Shown here: in pieces, positions 27,707 to 37,710 of the stretch | How the letters are laid out: every line of letters starts with the position of its first letter | Position numbering within the stretch: the stretch's first letter is position 1 | NCBI GenBank assembly: GCA_905221605.1 | Contig: CAJNDS010002246.1 | Coordinates: 332,501-396,500, forward strand | DNA from: Symbiodinium natans | Taxonomy: Eukaryota; Sar; Dinophyceae; Suessiales; Symbiodiniaceae | Direction of reading: 5' to 3' | Length of the DNA: 64,000 nt | Notes under the pieces: model-generated | The model's database searches: none | What the model saw: the letters and a program-made list of their open reading frames with translations, nothing else | Told to the model about the DNA's origin: nothing | Translations under genes and position numbers: made by a program

Positions 27707-29458
27707 CAACCCCCAACCTGCATAGACTTTCGTCGATCTCCAACTTGGTAGCCTAGGAACCATATTGTTATGATCACCCTAAACCCTAAACCCTAAACCC
27801 TAAACCCTAAACCCGAAACCCTAAAGCCTTTGGGGTTGGTTACTGTAGAGGGGAGCCCTAGAACCCACAGCAAGGGCAAAAGGGTACCACGGGGCTGGAA
27901 CCAAACCCTGGGTTTAGGGTTTAGGGTTTAGGGTTTAGGGCTTAGGGTTTAGGGTTTAGGGTTTAGCCTAAACCCTGAACTCCCCGAAGCCCAAACACCC
28001 CAGAGTAAAAGCTGGTCCTGCGCGTCATCTGCTACCACGTCCGCTTCTGGGGCCTAAGTCCTAAACCCTCAACCCTAAACCCGGAACCCTAAACCCTACC
28101 CCCCCAAGGGCGCTTGAAACCTGCTTGAAGTGAGGAAAAGCGGCCAGGAGCAGAGAAACTGCTCCGAAACAAAGGGGGAAGAATTCGAGGGTGCTTGGGG
28201 GAGGGGTTTAGGGTTTAGGGTGCACGTTTTAGGATTTAGGGCTTGTGGGGCATGTAACCCAAGCTTGCCTAATACTCCCTATGGCTCCCGAAGCTTCCCT
28301 TCAAATAAGGGTAGTACTTTGCATGCGGGTAGAGGGGACTGGAAGAATCCCTAAAGCCCCCTAAGCACGAAGCCCTAAGCCTCCGATCCGAAACAAAAAA
28401 CTAGGTTTAGGGTTAGGGTTAGGGTTTAGGGTTTAGGGGTTAGGGTTTAGGCTTTAGGGTTTAGGGTTTAGGCTTTAGGGTTTAGGGTGTAGGGTGTAGG
28501 GTGTAGGGTGTAGGGTTTAGGGTTTAGGGTTTAGGGTTTAGGGTATCGGCCGTCAGGTGTTTGGGGAGTCGAATATGGGCTAGGTGTCTAGGGTCGGGAG
28601 GTTAAGAGAAACCCTAAGGGCGTTTAGTGTTAGGGGGGTCCAGATGGTATATGTTTGGGCACAAAAAGCGGAGGTCTGGATTTGGGGGGTTTAGGGTTTA
28701 TAGGGTTTATTGTCCCAGCAAAGCTGTCCCTAAACCCTAAACCCTAAATCCTAAACCCTAGGTCCAGAGCCTTTTGACATGATGGTATGCAGTCGCGTAC
28801 CCCTAAAACTGTGCCACTAAACGCCAAACCCTGCTTGATAAGGAGATCCTTTAGAAATGCGTGCCCTAAATGACCTCAACCAAAACTCCCCCCAGGCGTC
28901 AGGGGTACTCAGGTTTGATCTAGGGTTTAGGGTTTAGGGCATTGGTGGCCTTGACCTGCTAATCTATCCTTAAGCCTGCAAAGCTCAATCAAAGTGACAT
29001 GATGCCACCCACGTGCCTCTTATGTAAGGGTTTAGGGTTTAGGGCTTAGGTTTAGGGCTTAGGGTTTATAAACCCTATAGGGTTTAGGGTTTAGGGTTTA
29101 GGGCTGAGGGCTTCGGGAGTTTCATGGGTCCCTTAGTATGGGCCCTTCAACGGGGACCCCTCATAACCCTTTTAGATACCCAATAAGCCCAAGGCCCATA
29201 CTTCAGAACCCTTTGCAGAAGGTACAGGGACCAGAGTAAGGGACCATGTAACTACCCCTAAACCCTAAACCCTAAACCCTAAGCCCTAAACCCAAACCCT
29301 ACTAAACCCAAAACCCTAAACCCTAAACCCTTAGACCTTGACAAAGACTAAGGCTCGTGTTTCCTTGAAGCCAAACTAAACCCCGACCCAGCCAGGCCCC
29401 GAAGCAAAGAACCTAAACCCGAAGCCCGGATACCCTGTCTAAATAGGAAACACGAAAG
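27707..29458. other. Telomeric DNA with small unique patches
   Basis: Arrays at 27777-27825 (C), 27908-27966 (G, meeting C repeats), 28200-28245, 28405-28545 (G, with TGTAGGG variants), 29030-29105 and 29255-29335. An I-family element lies at about 29123-29260 (GGGTCCCTTAGTATGGGCCC to GGGACCATGTAACTACCC). 28130-28200 is open on the plus strand (EEKRPGAEKLLRNKGG), too short to call. Confidence 0.5.
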
Positions 29459-29588
29459 CCTAAATAAACCCTAAACCCTAAACCATAAACCCTAAACCCT
29501 AAACCCTAAACCCTAAAAAACCCTAAACCCTAAACCCTAAACCCTAAACCCTAAACCCTAAACCCTAAACCCTAAACCCTAAACCCTA
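29459..29588 (-). repeat. Telomeric C-strand array
   Basis: About 17 near-perfect CCCTAAA units with one AAAA expansion. It ends directly at the coding-like island 29590-29695. Confidence 0.9.
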
Positions 29589-29589
29589 A

Positions 29590-29695
29590 CTCAAGTCTCG
29601 CAAAGGCGCCGTCTCCTTCGGAGCCAGGCTCGAAGGCGCCGAGGGCTCCTTCGATCTCTTCCCCGACTGCCTTGGGGCCGAATTTTCTGGGCACT
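29590..29695 (+). CDS. Coding-like island (plus strand)
   Basis: The plus strand reads SRKGAVSFGARLEGAEGSFD, then LFPDCLGAEFSGHS and TGA, with third bases mostly C. It looks like a C-terminal exon; family unknown. Telomeric arrays flank both sides. Confidence 0.45.
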
Positions 29696-29699
29696 CATG

Positions 29700-30715
29700 A
29701 GGGTTTAGGGTTTAGGGTTTAGGGTTTAGGGCTAGGGTTTAGGGCTGGGTTGTTAAGGTTTAGGGTTTAGGCGGTTTAGGGTTAGCTTTTTAGGGTTTAG
29801 GGGTTAGGGTTTCAGGTTTAGGGTTTATAGGGTTTAGGGTTAGGGTTTAGGGTTTAGGGTTTAGGGGTGTAGGGTGGTGTAGGGTGGTGTAGGGTGCTTG
29901 CTTTCGGGTCCAAGCTTTAGGGTTCAGGGTGTGATGGGGTTCTAAGTCACTTCGAGTCGGGCTGATTGTGATTCGGGCCTGGGCAGAAAAGACATACACC
30001 GCGCTCGAAGCAACATGTCGCATCAGTTCCCCCGGGGAAGCTTCATGGGACCGACAAGCTGATTTAATTTAAAGAGATTATAGAAGGGCAAATATGTCGG
30101 CCGGACGAGAAGCATCAGGAACCCCCCCCCCAAGCCCCTGAAGCCTGCCTGGGATTCCGTTTTAAACTTAGTTGTCCAGTAACCTGGGAGAACTAAAGGT
30201 TAACCTTTGGGATTATAAGGGGATTATACTACCCAAAAAAAGGTTAAAGGTTGCCTACTCTACTACTAGGTAAACCCCTAAACCCTAAACCCTGAACCCT
30301 AAACCCTAAACCCTAACGCCTAAATAAAGCCTAAACCCTAAACCCTAAACCCTGCATCTCCCACCATCCTACCCAAGCAAACAAGCCCACGAGAACCCGA
30401 TCCAAGCTTCACTTGGCGAGCGCTGGCAAGTAGGGTCTCCAGCAAGCCTATATGCCCCCCCCCCCCCCAAGCCCTAAACCCTAAACCCTGACCCCTAAAC
30501 CCTAAACCCTAAACCCTAAACCCTAAACCCTAAACCCTGCTGGTTTGCAAGTCCAAGGTTTTGGGTGTACGGGTCGGCTGCTCTTCGGCATCTTTTTCCT
30601 CGACCCGCGGTGCCCGAGCGTGCGGACTGGAAACTCCGAGATGCGCTTTAGGGTTTGGGCTTTAGGGTTTAGGGTTTAGGGTTTAGGGTTCGGTTTAGGG
30701 TTTAGGGTTTAGGGT
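29700..30715. other. Telomeric DNA, palindromic element, weak islands
   Basis: 29700-29920 G-strand telomeric repeat. 29945-30075 is open on the plus strand (LIVIRAWAEKTYTALEATCR), possible exon. 30170-30268 is a fold-back sequence (AAAGGTTAACCTTTGGG and AAAAAGGTTAAAGGTTGCC). 30276-30355 and 30476-30538 are C-strand runs with a C14 tract before. 30540-30640 is open on both strands. Confidence 0.4.
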
Positions 30716-30993
30716 TTGGGGCGTCCATGGCTTGGGCCCGGCTGCCGAAGCTGGGCATGCAAGCGTTTACACTTGAGAAAATACACGCTAAACACAACAC
30801 TGATTGGTGATTTCCCTGTTTCACCGGCATCCAAAATCCTAACAGTGTCGCTGAGCCGTACAGCAGCGCGGCCAACATCTAAAGCACAGCCCCCTGGTCA
30901 CCATACAGATCCATCAGCCGGAGCCGTGTAAAACGCGGTTTAGGGTTTGGGGTTTAGGGTTTAGGGTTTAGGGTTTACAAAGGGTTTCACAGC
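30716..30993. other. 3' flank of the RCC1-like gene
   Basis: 30734-30780 shares a GGCCCGGCTGCCGA...GCAAGCGTTTACA segment with 60722-60766, a small dispersed repeat. 30940-30980 is telomeric G-strand repeat ending 14 bases from the stop codon. Confidence 0.4.
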
Positions 30994-32499
30994 CTACACC
31001 GATTGCACTTGATTGAGCTGGTCTTGTACGGCGCTGCAGTCGCCGCCAAAGCTGGAGAGGCCCCAGGTCACCACAGACCCATCGGCCCGGATGGCAGCGA
31101 AGGCACCTTGAGAAGCTTGCACCTGCTGCACGTTCCTCAGCTGATCTTGAACGGCAGCGCTGTCGCCTCCGTGCGCAGAATGGCCCCAGGTCACCACAGA
31201 TCCATCAGCCCGGATGGCAGCAAAAGCCCGTGAAGAGGCTTGCACTTGCTGCACGTTCTGCAGCTGCTCTTGTACAGCACTGCTGTCGCCGCCAAAGTCG
31301 GCAGGGCCCCAGGTCACCACAGATCCGTCAGCTCGGATCGCAGCAAATGCGCTATCAGAAGCTTGCAGCTGCTGCACGTTCTGCAGCTGATCTTGTACAG
31401 CACTATTGTCGCCACCGTGACGAGCAGTGCCCCAGGCCAGAACAGATCCATCGGCCCGGATCGCAGCAAAAGCCCCTTCAGAAGCTTGCACCTGCTGCAC
31501 ATTCTGCATCTGTGCTTGTACAGTCCTACTGTCGCCACCGCTCCACGCGGCACCCCAGGTCACCACAGATCCATCGAGCAGGATCGCAGCAAATGCGTAC
31601 GTAGAACTTTGCACCTGCCGCACGTTCCGCAGCTGGTCTTGTACAGCATTGCTGTTGCCGCCAGCAAGAAAACTGCCCCAGGTCACCACAGATCCGTCAG
31701 CTCGGATCGCAGCAAAAGCCCGTGAAGAGGCTTGCACCTGCTGCACGTTCTGCAGCTGCTCTTGTACAGCACTGCTGTCGCCGCCAAAGTCGGCACGCCC
31801 CGCACGGCCCCAGGTCACCACAGATCCGTCAGCTCGGATAGCAGCAAAGGCGCCATCAGAAGCTTGCACCTGATGCACGTTCTGCAGCTGATCTTGTACA
31901 GCACTACTGTCGCCACCGTGCCGAGCAGTTCCCCAGGTCACCACCGATCCATCAGCCCGGATCGCAGCAAAGGCGCCGCAAGAAGCTTGCACCCGCTGGA
32001 CGTTCTTGAGCTGACCTTGTACGGCGCTGCTGTCGCCACCAAAGTCAGCATGGCCCCAGGTCACCACAGATCCATCTTCCCGGATCGCAGCAAACGCCCC
32101 TTCAGAAGCTTGCAAATGCTGGACGCTCTTCAGTTGTTCCTGCACATCAAAACTGCCCCAGGCCGGCACAGATCCATCTCCCAGGAGAGAAGCAAAGGCA
32201 ACATGTCTCCTGGGTGTATCCGCCCCCCAGCCCACACCCCCCAACTCCCGCGCCCCGGCCCTTGAAGCTACTACTCGAACCTGTCCCACATGCAGGGTCA
32301 GGACATCATTCTCTTGTAAACGTGCTTGCTTGACAGTGCCTCCGGCCAACACATCTCCTGAGGCTGTCAACAACCTTCCCTTGCCCACCCTCAGGGCCCT
32401 CTGCGCTCTTTGACTCAAAAAGTCAATGGAATCTTCAGGTTCTGCTTGCAAAGTAGCACTCTTGCCGCTAATCAGGTGCACGTGGACTGAAATCGCCAT
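30994..32499 (-). CDS. Ubiquitin-like/RCC1-like repeat protein
   Basis: Intact single-exon ORF, 501 codons plus TAG. The start chosen is ATG at 32497-32499, in a strong Kozak context (GCCATGG); the frame extends further upstream but only from a TTG. Residues 1 to about 75 look like a ubiquitin-like fold (AISVHVHLISGKSATLQAEP, then LLTASGDVLAGGTV and ENDVLTLHV). From about residue 90 follow ten units of about 42 residues of the type AFAAIRADGSVVTWG plus GGDSSAVQDQLQNVQQ, as in dinoflagellate RCC1/HERC-like proteins; RCC1 propellers bind chromatin or GTPases, but the role here is unknown. No HECT domain, signal or membrane segment. The units are highly similar in DNA too, so expansion was recent. 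Lack of introns in this repeat-packed window suggests a retrocopy. Confidence 0.85.
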   Translation of the reverse strand: MAISVHVHLISGKSATLQAEPEDSIDFLSQRAQRALRVGKGRLLTASGDVLAGGTVKQARLQENDVLTLHVGQVRVVASRAGARELGGVGWGADTPRRHVAFASLLGDGSVPAWGSFDVQEQLKSVQHLQASEGAFAAIREDGSVVTWGHADFGGDSSAVQGQLKNVQRVQASCGAFAAIRADGSVVTWGTARHGGDSSAVQDQLQNVHQVQASDGAFAAIRADGSVVTWGRAGRADFGGDSSAVQEQLQNVQQVQASSRAFAAIRADGSVVTWGSFLAGGNSNAVQDQLRNVRQVQSSTYAFAAILLDGSVVTWGAAWSGGDSRTVQAQMQNVQQVQASEGAFAAIRADGSVLAWGTARHGGDNSAVQDQLQNVQQLQASDSAFAAIRADGSVVTWGPADFGGDSSAVQEQLQNVQQVQASSRAFAAIRADGSVVTWGHSAHGGDSAAVQDQLRNVQQVQASQGAFAAIRADGSVVTWGLSSFGGDCSAVQDQLNQVQSV

Positions 32500-33342
32500 G
32501 GCACTGCCTGAAGCACTTGATCTGCTTCCTCCTTCTTCTCTGCTAGACCCACAATCCTCACAACCTGTGACCGATCTTCCTTGCACACTTCTAGAATTCC
32601 GCAATCTGATCCTCTTAAACCCAGTACGGAAACTTAAAACATGTCCCAAGGGCCTTCCTGGGCCAGCCCCCGTGTGGAAGACTACTGGCCAGGACCTGCG
32701 TGGAAACCTGGCTCAAGCCACAACTGTGCTGCGAAGGTGTCGTAGCGAGACCTGGAATGATCACAACGCGGCTACGGCGGCGGCAAGGCCCATTTCGAAA
32801 CTTTTAGGGTTTAGGGTTTAGGGTTTGGGGCTGGTGAAGCTTATGGCTTGTGAGGGTCTGGGCGAAGGAAGGCCGGAAACTTAACACCCTGAAGCCTGGA
32901 AGCCAGACCACCCCCCCCCAACCCTAAACCCTAAATCCTAAACCCTAAACCCCAACCCTAAACCCTAAACCCACAAGCCCTAAACCCTACAAGGCACCCA
33001 GCCCTGCTAGTCTTGGGTTTAGGACTTCGGGTTCAGCAGAGCTTGCCTCACAACCAGGGGGAGGGTTTGGGTCTAGGGTTTAGGGTTTAGGGTTTAGGGT
33101 TCAGGGTTCAGGGTTTAGGGTTTAGGGTTGAGGCACTCTGGCGACAGGACCCTAAAACCTTAAGCCCTCGACCCTCAACCCGAAAAAGCAAGCAGCACTG
33201 AGCCCAAAGATCTCATTCACTACGTCTATTAGGATTTAGCGTTCAGAGTTTAGGGTTAAGAGGGATTTCCCCCCCCAGAAAAAAATGTGCCCTATTGGGA
33301 TTCAACAAGAATATACCAAGGTAGGGGTGGGTGTTACACACT
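32500..33342. other. 5' flank of the RCC1-like gene and telomeric DNA
   Basis: 32500-32800 is unique. No spliced-leader relic was found on the minus strand just upstream. Telomeric runs at 32805-32830, 32920-32995 (C) and 33065-33130 (G). 33230-33300 contains a C7A6 tract. No further gene seen. Confidence 0.45.
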
Positions 33343-33437
33343 CCCAAAGGGTCCTAAGTACCTATCCAACTCATAACTGTAATTCCTGGTTTTAGAAACC
33401 GTACTTTCTACTGTGTAGGTACTTTGGACCCTTTGGG
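33343..33437. mobile_element. D-family inverted-repeat element
   Basis: CCCAAAGGGTCCTAAGTACC at the left, GGTACTTTGGACCCTTTGGG at the right. Complete copy, used here as reference for truncated relatives at 35823-35900 and 38752-38848. Confidence 0.8.
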
Positions 33438-33523
33438 ACTAGGGGGACTGGGATGTGATTATGAGATCCACCTCATCCTTGATCCACCTCCCAAGCCTGA
33501 TGCTCTTTCAACTGCATATCCCC

Positions 33524-33627
33524 CAAGGGTCCATGTACCGCATTGTGTCCTTGGGCCCAAAAAAAACTGCGAAGTAGGAGGTGCTTTAAGGCCCAGTATT
33601 CCAGATTTAGGTACATGGACCCTTAGG
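33524..33627. mobile_element. B-family element
   Basis: CCAAGGGTCCATGTACCG to AGGTACATGGACCCTTAGG. Confidence 0.75.
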
Positions 33628-33753
33628 ATATGCCCTCGAATCTGAGATGTTTTCGGGACAAACATGAAGAGCATTGCGCAAGGGCTGTATACGCAGCGGA
33701 GCTCAGAAAGCTCTAAAACTTTAACACGAATTCCAAATCAACTCCTCCAGAAA

Positions 33754-33866
33754 CCCCAAAGGGTCCTGAGTACCTACTAATCGTAGAGAGTAGGGATTCG
33801 ATAATAGGAATTACTATTATGATTCTGGGTAAGTGTTCCCCACATAGGTACTTGGGACCCTCTGGG
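33754..33866. mobile_element. D-family element, second complete copy
   Basis: CCCCAAAGGGTCCTGAGTAC to AGGTACTTGGGACCCTCTGGG, with a diverged centre. Confidence 0.75.
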
Positions 33867-34560
33867 AACATGGCACCCCAAACCCTAAACCCTAAACCCT
33901 AAACCCTAAACCCTGAACCCTAACCCCTGAACCCTTAACCCTAAACCCTAACATGCAGCCCGAGCAGCTTCTCCTTCCTTGCCGCCTGCAGGACCCTAAA
34001 CCCGGAAGATCGCTTGGTGCGGGGGGTGGTAGGACTTACCCGAAACCCTAAACCCTAAACCCTAAACCCCGAATGGGGAAACCTGAAGCCCTACACTCCC
34101 ACATGCCTGTTCCACTCCCACCCTAAGCCCTGGACGCTCATACCCCGAGCCTGAAACTCCAAACCCTTTCAGCCGCTTGAACCCGAAGCCCCTAAAACCC
34201 TTAAGCCATTCAACCCTTGAACTCTCAATCCCTTCAACCCTTATGAACCCTTATAAGCCCGTGAACCCTTAATCCCTTAAAACCTTAATCCTTTTAGACC
34301 CTTATAGGCCCTTATAAGCCCCTTGTAAGCCCTTATAAGCCCTTATAAGCCCTTATGAGCCCTTGTAAGCCCTTATAAGCCCTTAACTTAAACCCTTCAA
34401 CCCCCGAAAAACCTCCAAGTACAAGTCTGCTTACAACCTACTCGGAGGACTTCGGGGTCTTACAATTACAGTTCTAATTGGGGTTATAAGTACCCATGAC
34501 CTAAACCCGAAACCCTAAACCTAAACCCTTAACCCTAAACCCTAAACCCTAAACCCTCCG
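33867..34560. repeat. Telomeric and CCCTTATAAG repeats
   Basis: C-strand telomeric runs at 33878-33955 and 34040-34070. 34230-34385 is a tandem stretch of CCCTTATAAGC and CCCTTGTAAGC, a separate expansion of a telomere-derived motif. 34500-34560 C-strand again. Confidence 0.7.
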
Positions 34561-34642
34561 CAAGCCTGAAAGCAGAGTTGCGAGCCTCCAGGGCGGCTGC
34601 TTTCGCTGACTTCTCCGCCGAGCGTTGGGCCTGAGATTTCGG
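34561..34642 (-). CDS. Coding-like island, alanine-rich helix
   Basis: The minus strand reads CPKSQAQRSAEKSAKAAALE, then ARNSAFRLA, a heptad-like alanine/lysine/glutamate helix with GC3 bias. The plus strand is also partly open. Family unknown. Confidence 0.35.
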
Positions 34643-35234
34643 GCATCGAAGGGTTTAGGGTCTCGGGCGTAGGGTTTAGGGTTTAGGGAAACAAAAGGTT
34701 TAGGGTTTATGGGGTTTCTGAGATTTTCTGGGGGATTACAGGGAATATAGGGTTGATGGGGTTTATGGGGATTTCTCGGCGTTCTAGGGTTTATCAGGTT
34801 TATGGGGCTTATAGGGTTTTCTAGGGTTTCTAGGGTTTTTGGGTTTATCAGGTTATGTAGGGTTGTTTAGGGCTCTTTTGGGTTATATGGGTTTATACGG
34901 AATATAGGGTTTATAGTGTTATATCGGGCTCATCGGATTTATAGGGTTCATGGGGTTTCAAGGTTTCGAGCTTATAAATAGGGCTTCGCCCCAGACCCCG
35001 ACACACCCGCCATGAAAAACGCAGGGGTGGGTGGGGAGGTGATGGGGAGTGCTGGTCCACACAGGGCTCCTAGGGCACCAGGCGCTTTAGATGGTTTACA
35101 GGGTGCATAAAGTTTGTAGTGCTTTATATGGGTCGTTTCCAAAATTCGGGGTAACCCTTAATATAACCCGAAGTTGTATAATCCTTCTTTTAGGCACCCC
35201 CAGAAAGGTTCCCCATATCTCGGAAACTCCCATA
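34643..35234. other. GGGTTTAT-rich degenerate repeat
   Basis: 34660-34985 is a G-strand repeat in which the unit drifted to GGGTTTATAG. 34990-35230 is unique with the remains of a second F-family element (35125-35165). No gene. Confidence 0.5.
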
Positions 35235-35342
35235 TGGGTAGTTTCCTAAACTAGGGGTCCCCTTTTTGGGTACCAGAAATAATCCGGCACCCTTGAAAAG
35301 AAGGGATCCCAAAAAGGGACCCGAATTTAGAGAACTACCCAC
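35235..35342. mobile_element. F-family element
   Basis: GGGTAGTTTCCTAAACTAGG to CCGAATTTAGAGAACTACCC. Confidence 0.75.
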
Positions 35343-35688
35343 ACGGCTTCTTGTATTAGGGCTCACAGAGCCGCGGTGTAATAACCCCACCCTATTCTAA
35401 CGATTGAGGCCCCCAAATTAAGGGGTTTTGGGGTCTTTGGGAGAGCTCAGGAGGGTTCAGGGCTTATAGGGTTAGGGTTTAGGGTTTAGGGTTTAGGGTT
35501 TAGGGTTCAGGGTTCAGGGTTCAGGGTTCAGGGTTTAGGGCTACAGCCTCAGGGTTTAGGGCTTCATGGGGTCTGTTGGGAGACTTGGAGCTTAGGGTTT
35601 TCGAGTGTGGGGTTTAGGGTTTAGGGTTCAGGGTTTAGGGTTCAAGGTTGAGGGTTTTTGGTTTAGGGTTTAGAGCCTTGGGTTGCGG
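35343..35688. repeat. Degenerate telomeric G-strand DNA
   Basis: TTTAGGG and TTCAGGG units at 35465-35545 and 35600-35670. The remainder is unique without a frame. Confidence 0.6.
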
Positions 35689-35822
35689 ATGTCGGAGAGC
35701 GGGCCTGGACATGCTCAGGCGTCAGGATTGCATGCGGGCTCGGGCGGGCTTCTAGAAAGCCTTGTGATCTCAACGCTGGCGCGAAAGCGAGCGCCCACGT
35801 TCATGCAAGCCCTGGTCCGGTT
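35689..35822 (+). CDS. Coding-like island starting with ATG
   Basis: ATG at 35689 opens a GC3-biased frame of about 45 codons (GLLESLVISTLARKRAPTFM, then QALVRF) that runs directly into a D-family element at 35823. It could be a first exon. No family recognised. Confidence 0.4.
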
Positions 35823-36479
35823 CCCAAAGGTTCCAAAGTACCGACATGAGGTACACTTACCCAAACCATAAGAGTGATTCCTAGTATAAAAACCATAAAC
35901 CCTCAAGCCCTAAACCCGAAGCCCTAAAGCCTCAACCCTCAACCTTGAAAACCCCAAGCCCCAGATGCATTTGTTTTGGGCGATCCGGGAATGCCACTAA
36001 CGAGAGGTTCAGAACTCACGTATGATGAACCCTGTAAACCCCACCTTAAAGCCTAAACCCTAAACCCCTCTAATCTATTTAGAAAGGGACCATAAGGGAA
36101 TGCTATTGGTAATTCTTCCGACCCCTATAGTACCCTAAACCCTACACCCTACACCCTACACCCTAAACCCTAAACCTATATTCGCCAAGTTGCCTTCCGC
36201 TCCGCGGCGTCGGCCTCACGCCTGCCAAAACGACAGGAGTTATTAGGACCCAAGAGAAATCGCGGTTTAGGGTTTAGGGTTCTTAGGGTTTTAGGGCTTT
36301 TGGGTTTAGGGTTTAGGGTTTCGGGTTTCGGGTTTAGGGTTTTTAGGGCTTTTTAGATTTCAGGGTTGATAGGGTTTATAGGGTTAGAGGAGCTTGTCAG
36401 GGAACCTGAAACCCTAAAAAAGGGAATACGGGCCTACTCTGGGTCTATAGCTTAAGAGCGGGACCCGACTCCGCAAACC
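35823..36479. other. Truncated D element and telomeric DNA
   Basis: 35823-35900 is the left two thirds of a D-family element (CCCAAAGGTTCCAAAGTACC) whose right end is replaced by telomere-like ccctcaagccctaaaccc. A G-family piece lies at 36385-36448. Telomeric runs elsewhere; no gene. Confidence 0.5.
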
Positions 36480-36692
36480 GATTTAGGGTTTAGGGTTTAG
36501 GGTTTAGGGTTTAGGGCTTAGGGTTTAGGGTTTAGGGCTTAGGGTTTAGGGTTTAGGGTATAGGCTAGGGTTTAGGGTTTAGGGTTTAGGGTTTAGGGTT
36601 TAGGGTTTAGGGTTTAGGGTTTAGGGTTTAGGGTTTAGGGTTTAGGGTTTAGGGTTTAGGGTTTAGGGTTTAGGGTTTAGGGTTTAGGGTTA
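36480..36692 (+). repeat. Longest telomeric G-strand array
   Basis: Almost 30 TTTAGGG units, of which the last 18 or so (36555-36690) are perfect. It ends inside the stop codon of the coding-like island 36690-36935. Confidence 0.92.
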
Positions 36693-36935
36693 GGGCATGG
36701 CTCCTTCGGGAATGCCTTGCTGCACGTAAGAGGGATACGAAGGACCCGGGCCAGTAGGCATGTTCTTCACAGGCACGGCTGGGGTGGCTTCGGGCTGGAC
36801 CTGGCCGCCCTTGCAGCGCCCTGTCCGCCAGGGGATGGGCCGCTCTTTGCCTTTGGTCCGGCCGCCTGGGATGGTCCGGCCGCCTGGGATGGACCACTTC
36901 TCCAGCAATTCTGGTTCCAATTCTGCCAAGCCTTA
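36690..36935 (-). CDS. C-terminal coding island, proline/glycine-rich
   Basis: The minus strand is open for about 80 codons, strongly GC3-biased: LEPELLEKWSIPGGRTIPGG, a direct SIPGGRT/TIPGGRT duplication, then GPGPSYPSYVQQGIPEGAMP and TAA. The stop codon is the TAA of the first CCCTAA unit of the adjacent array. The left edge has TAAG|G as acceptor. Likely a disordered C-terminal tail; family unknown. Confidence 0.5.
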
Positions 36936-36997
36936 GCAGGGTTGATGGAAGGGCCTGGGCCGGGAGCATTGGCTTTGACGGAAGGGCCCAGGCCCCC

Positions 36998-37050
36998 TAA
37001 ACCCTAAACCCTAAACCCTAAACCCTAAACCCTTTAGGGTTTAGGGTTTA
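36998..37050. repeat. C-strand to G-strand telomeric junction
   Basis: Five CCCTAAA units join three TTTAGGG units at aaaccctTTAGGG with no spacer. This is an inverted repeat centred near 37032, the opposite polarity to a chromosome-end fusion. Confidence 0.85.
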
Positions 37051-37563
37051 GGACCAGAAACACAGGATTCCCTGTAAAGCTTGGGCCTTAGCGTGTAGGG
37101 CTTAGGGTCGTTTAGGCCAGGCCTTCTTGAAGCCTACATCCCCGAGAAGCCCCTCCAAGGCAAACATGCCCGAAGCCCTAAACCCAAACCCTATAAACCC
37201 TAAACCCTAAACCCACATGCAACTAGTCTTGAATCCTGAGGCGGATGTCCCCCCCCCCCCCCAAAAAAAAAAAAAAGCCGGCCAATCCGTACATGGCGTT
37301 TTCTGGGATCCTGGGCCCCAAAACCCCAAGACACAAGTCCTTGTAGGCCTGAACGGTTTAGGGTTTAGGGTTTAGGGTTTAGGGTTTAGGGTTTAGGGTT
37401 TAGGGTTAGGGTGTAGGGTGTAGGGTTTAGGGTTTAGGGTTTAGGGTTTAGGGTTTGGGAACCCTTAAACCCTAAACCCTAAGCCCAAAACCCTAACCCT
37501 AAAGGGGTTTACGGCTTATGGCTCAAGGCTTAGGTTCATAAGCCCTGGGCCCCTAGAAGCCCA
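37051..37563. repeat. Telomeric arrays and C/A homopolymers
   Basis: A C14A14 tract at 37248-37276. G-strand array 37355-37455 with TGTAGGG variants meets C-strand repeat at 37465-37500. Short unique patches hold no gene. Confidence 0.7.
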
Positions 37564-37710
37564 CTTGGAGGTTCGTGGTACTTACTAACCAATTTAAAAA
37601 AACCCTAAACCCTAAACCCTAAACCCTAAGCCCCCCTTAAGTGCCCTAATACGGTTAGATGTACAGCTGTAAAGTACAGTGTCATTGGTTAAATACCATG
37701 AACCTCTGAG
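37564..37710. mobile_element. C-family element with telomeric insert
   Basis: CTTGGAGGTTCGTGGTACTT to ATACCATGAACCTCTGAG. About 40 bp of CCCTAAA repeat (37601-37640) replaces the middle left part. Confidence 0.7.

Noticed and set aside
32500-32649. Upstream extension of the RCC1-like protein
   Set aside because: The extension would begin at TTG; the first in-frame ATG is at 32497-32499 with a strong Kozak context and starts the ubiquitin-like fold.
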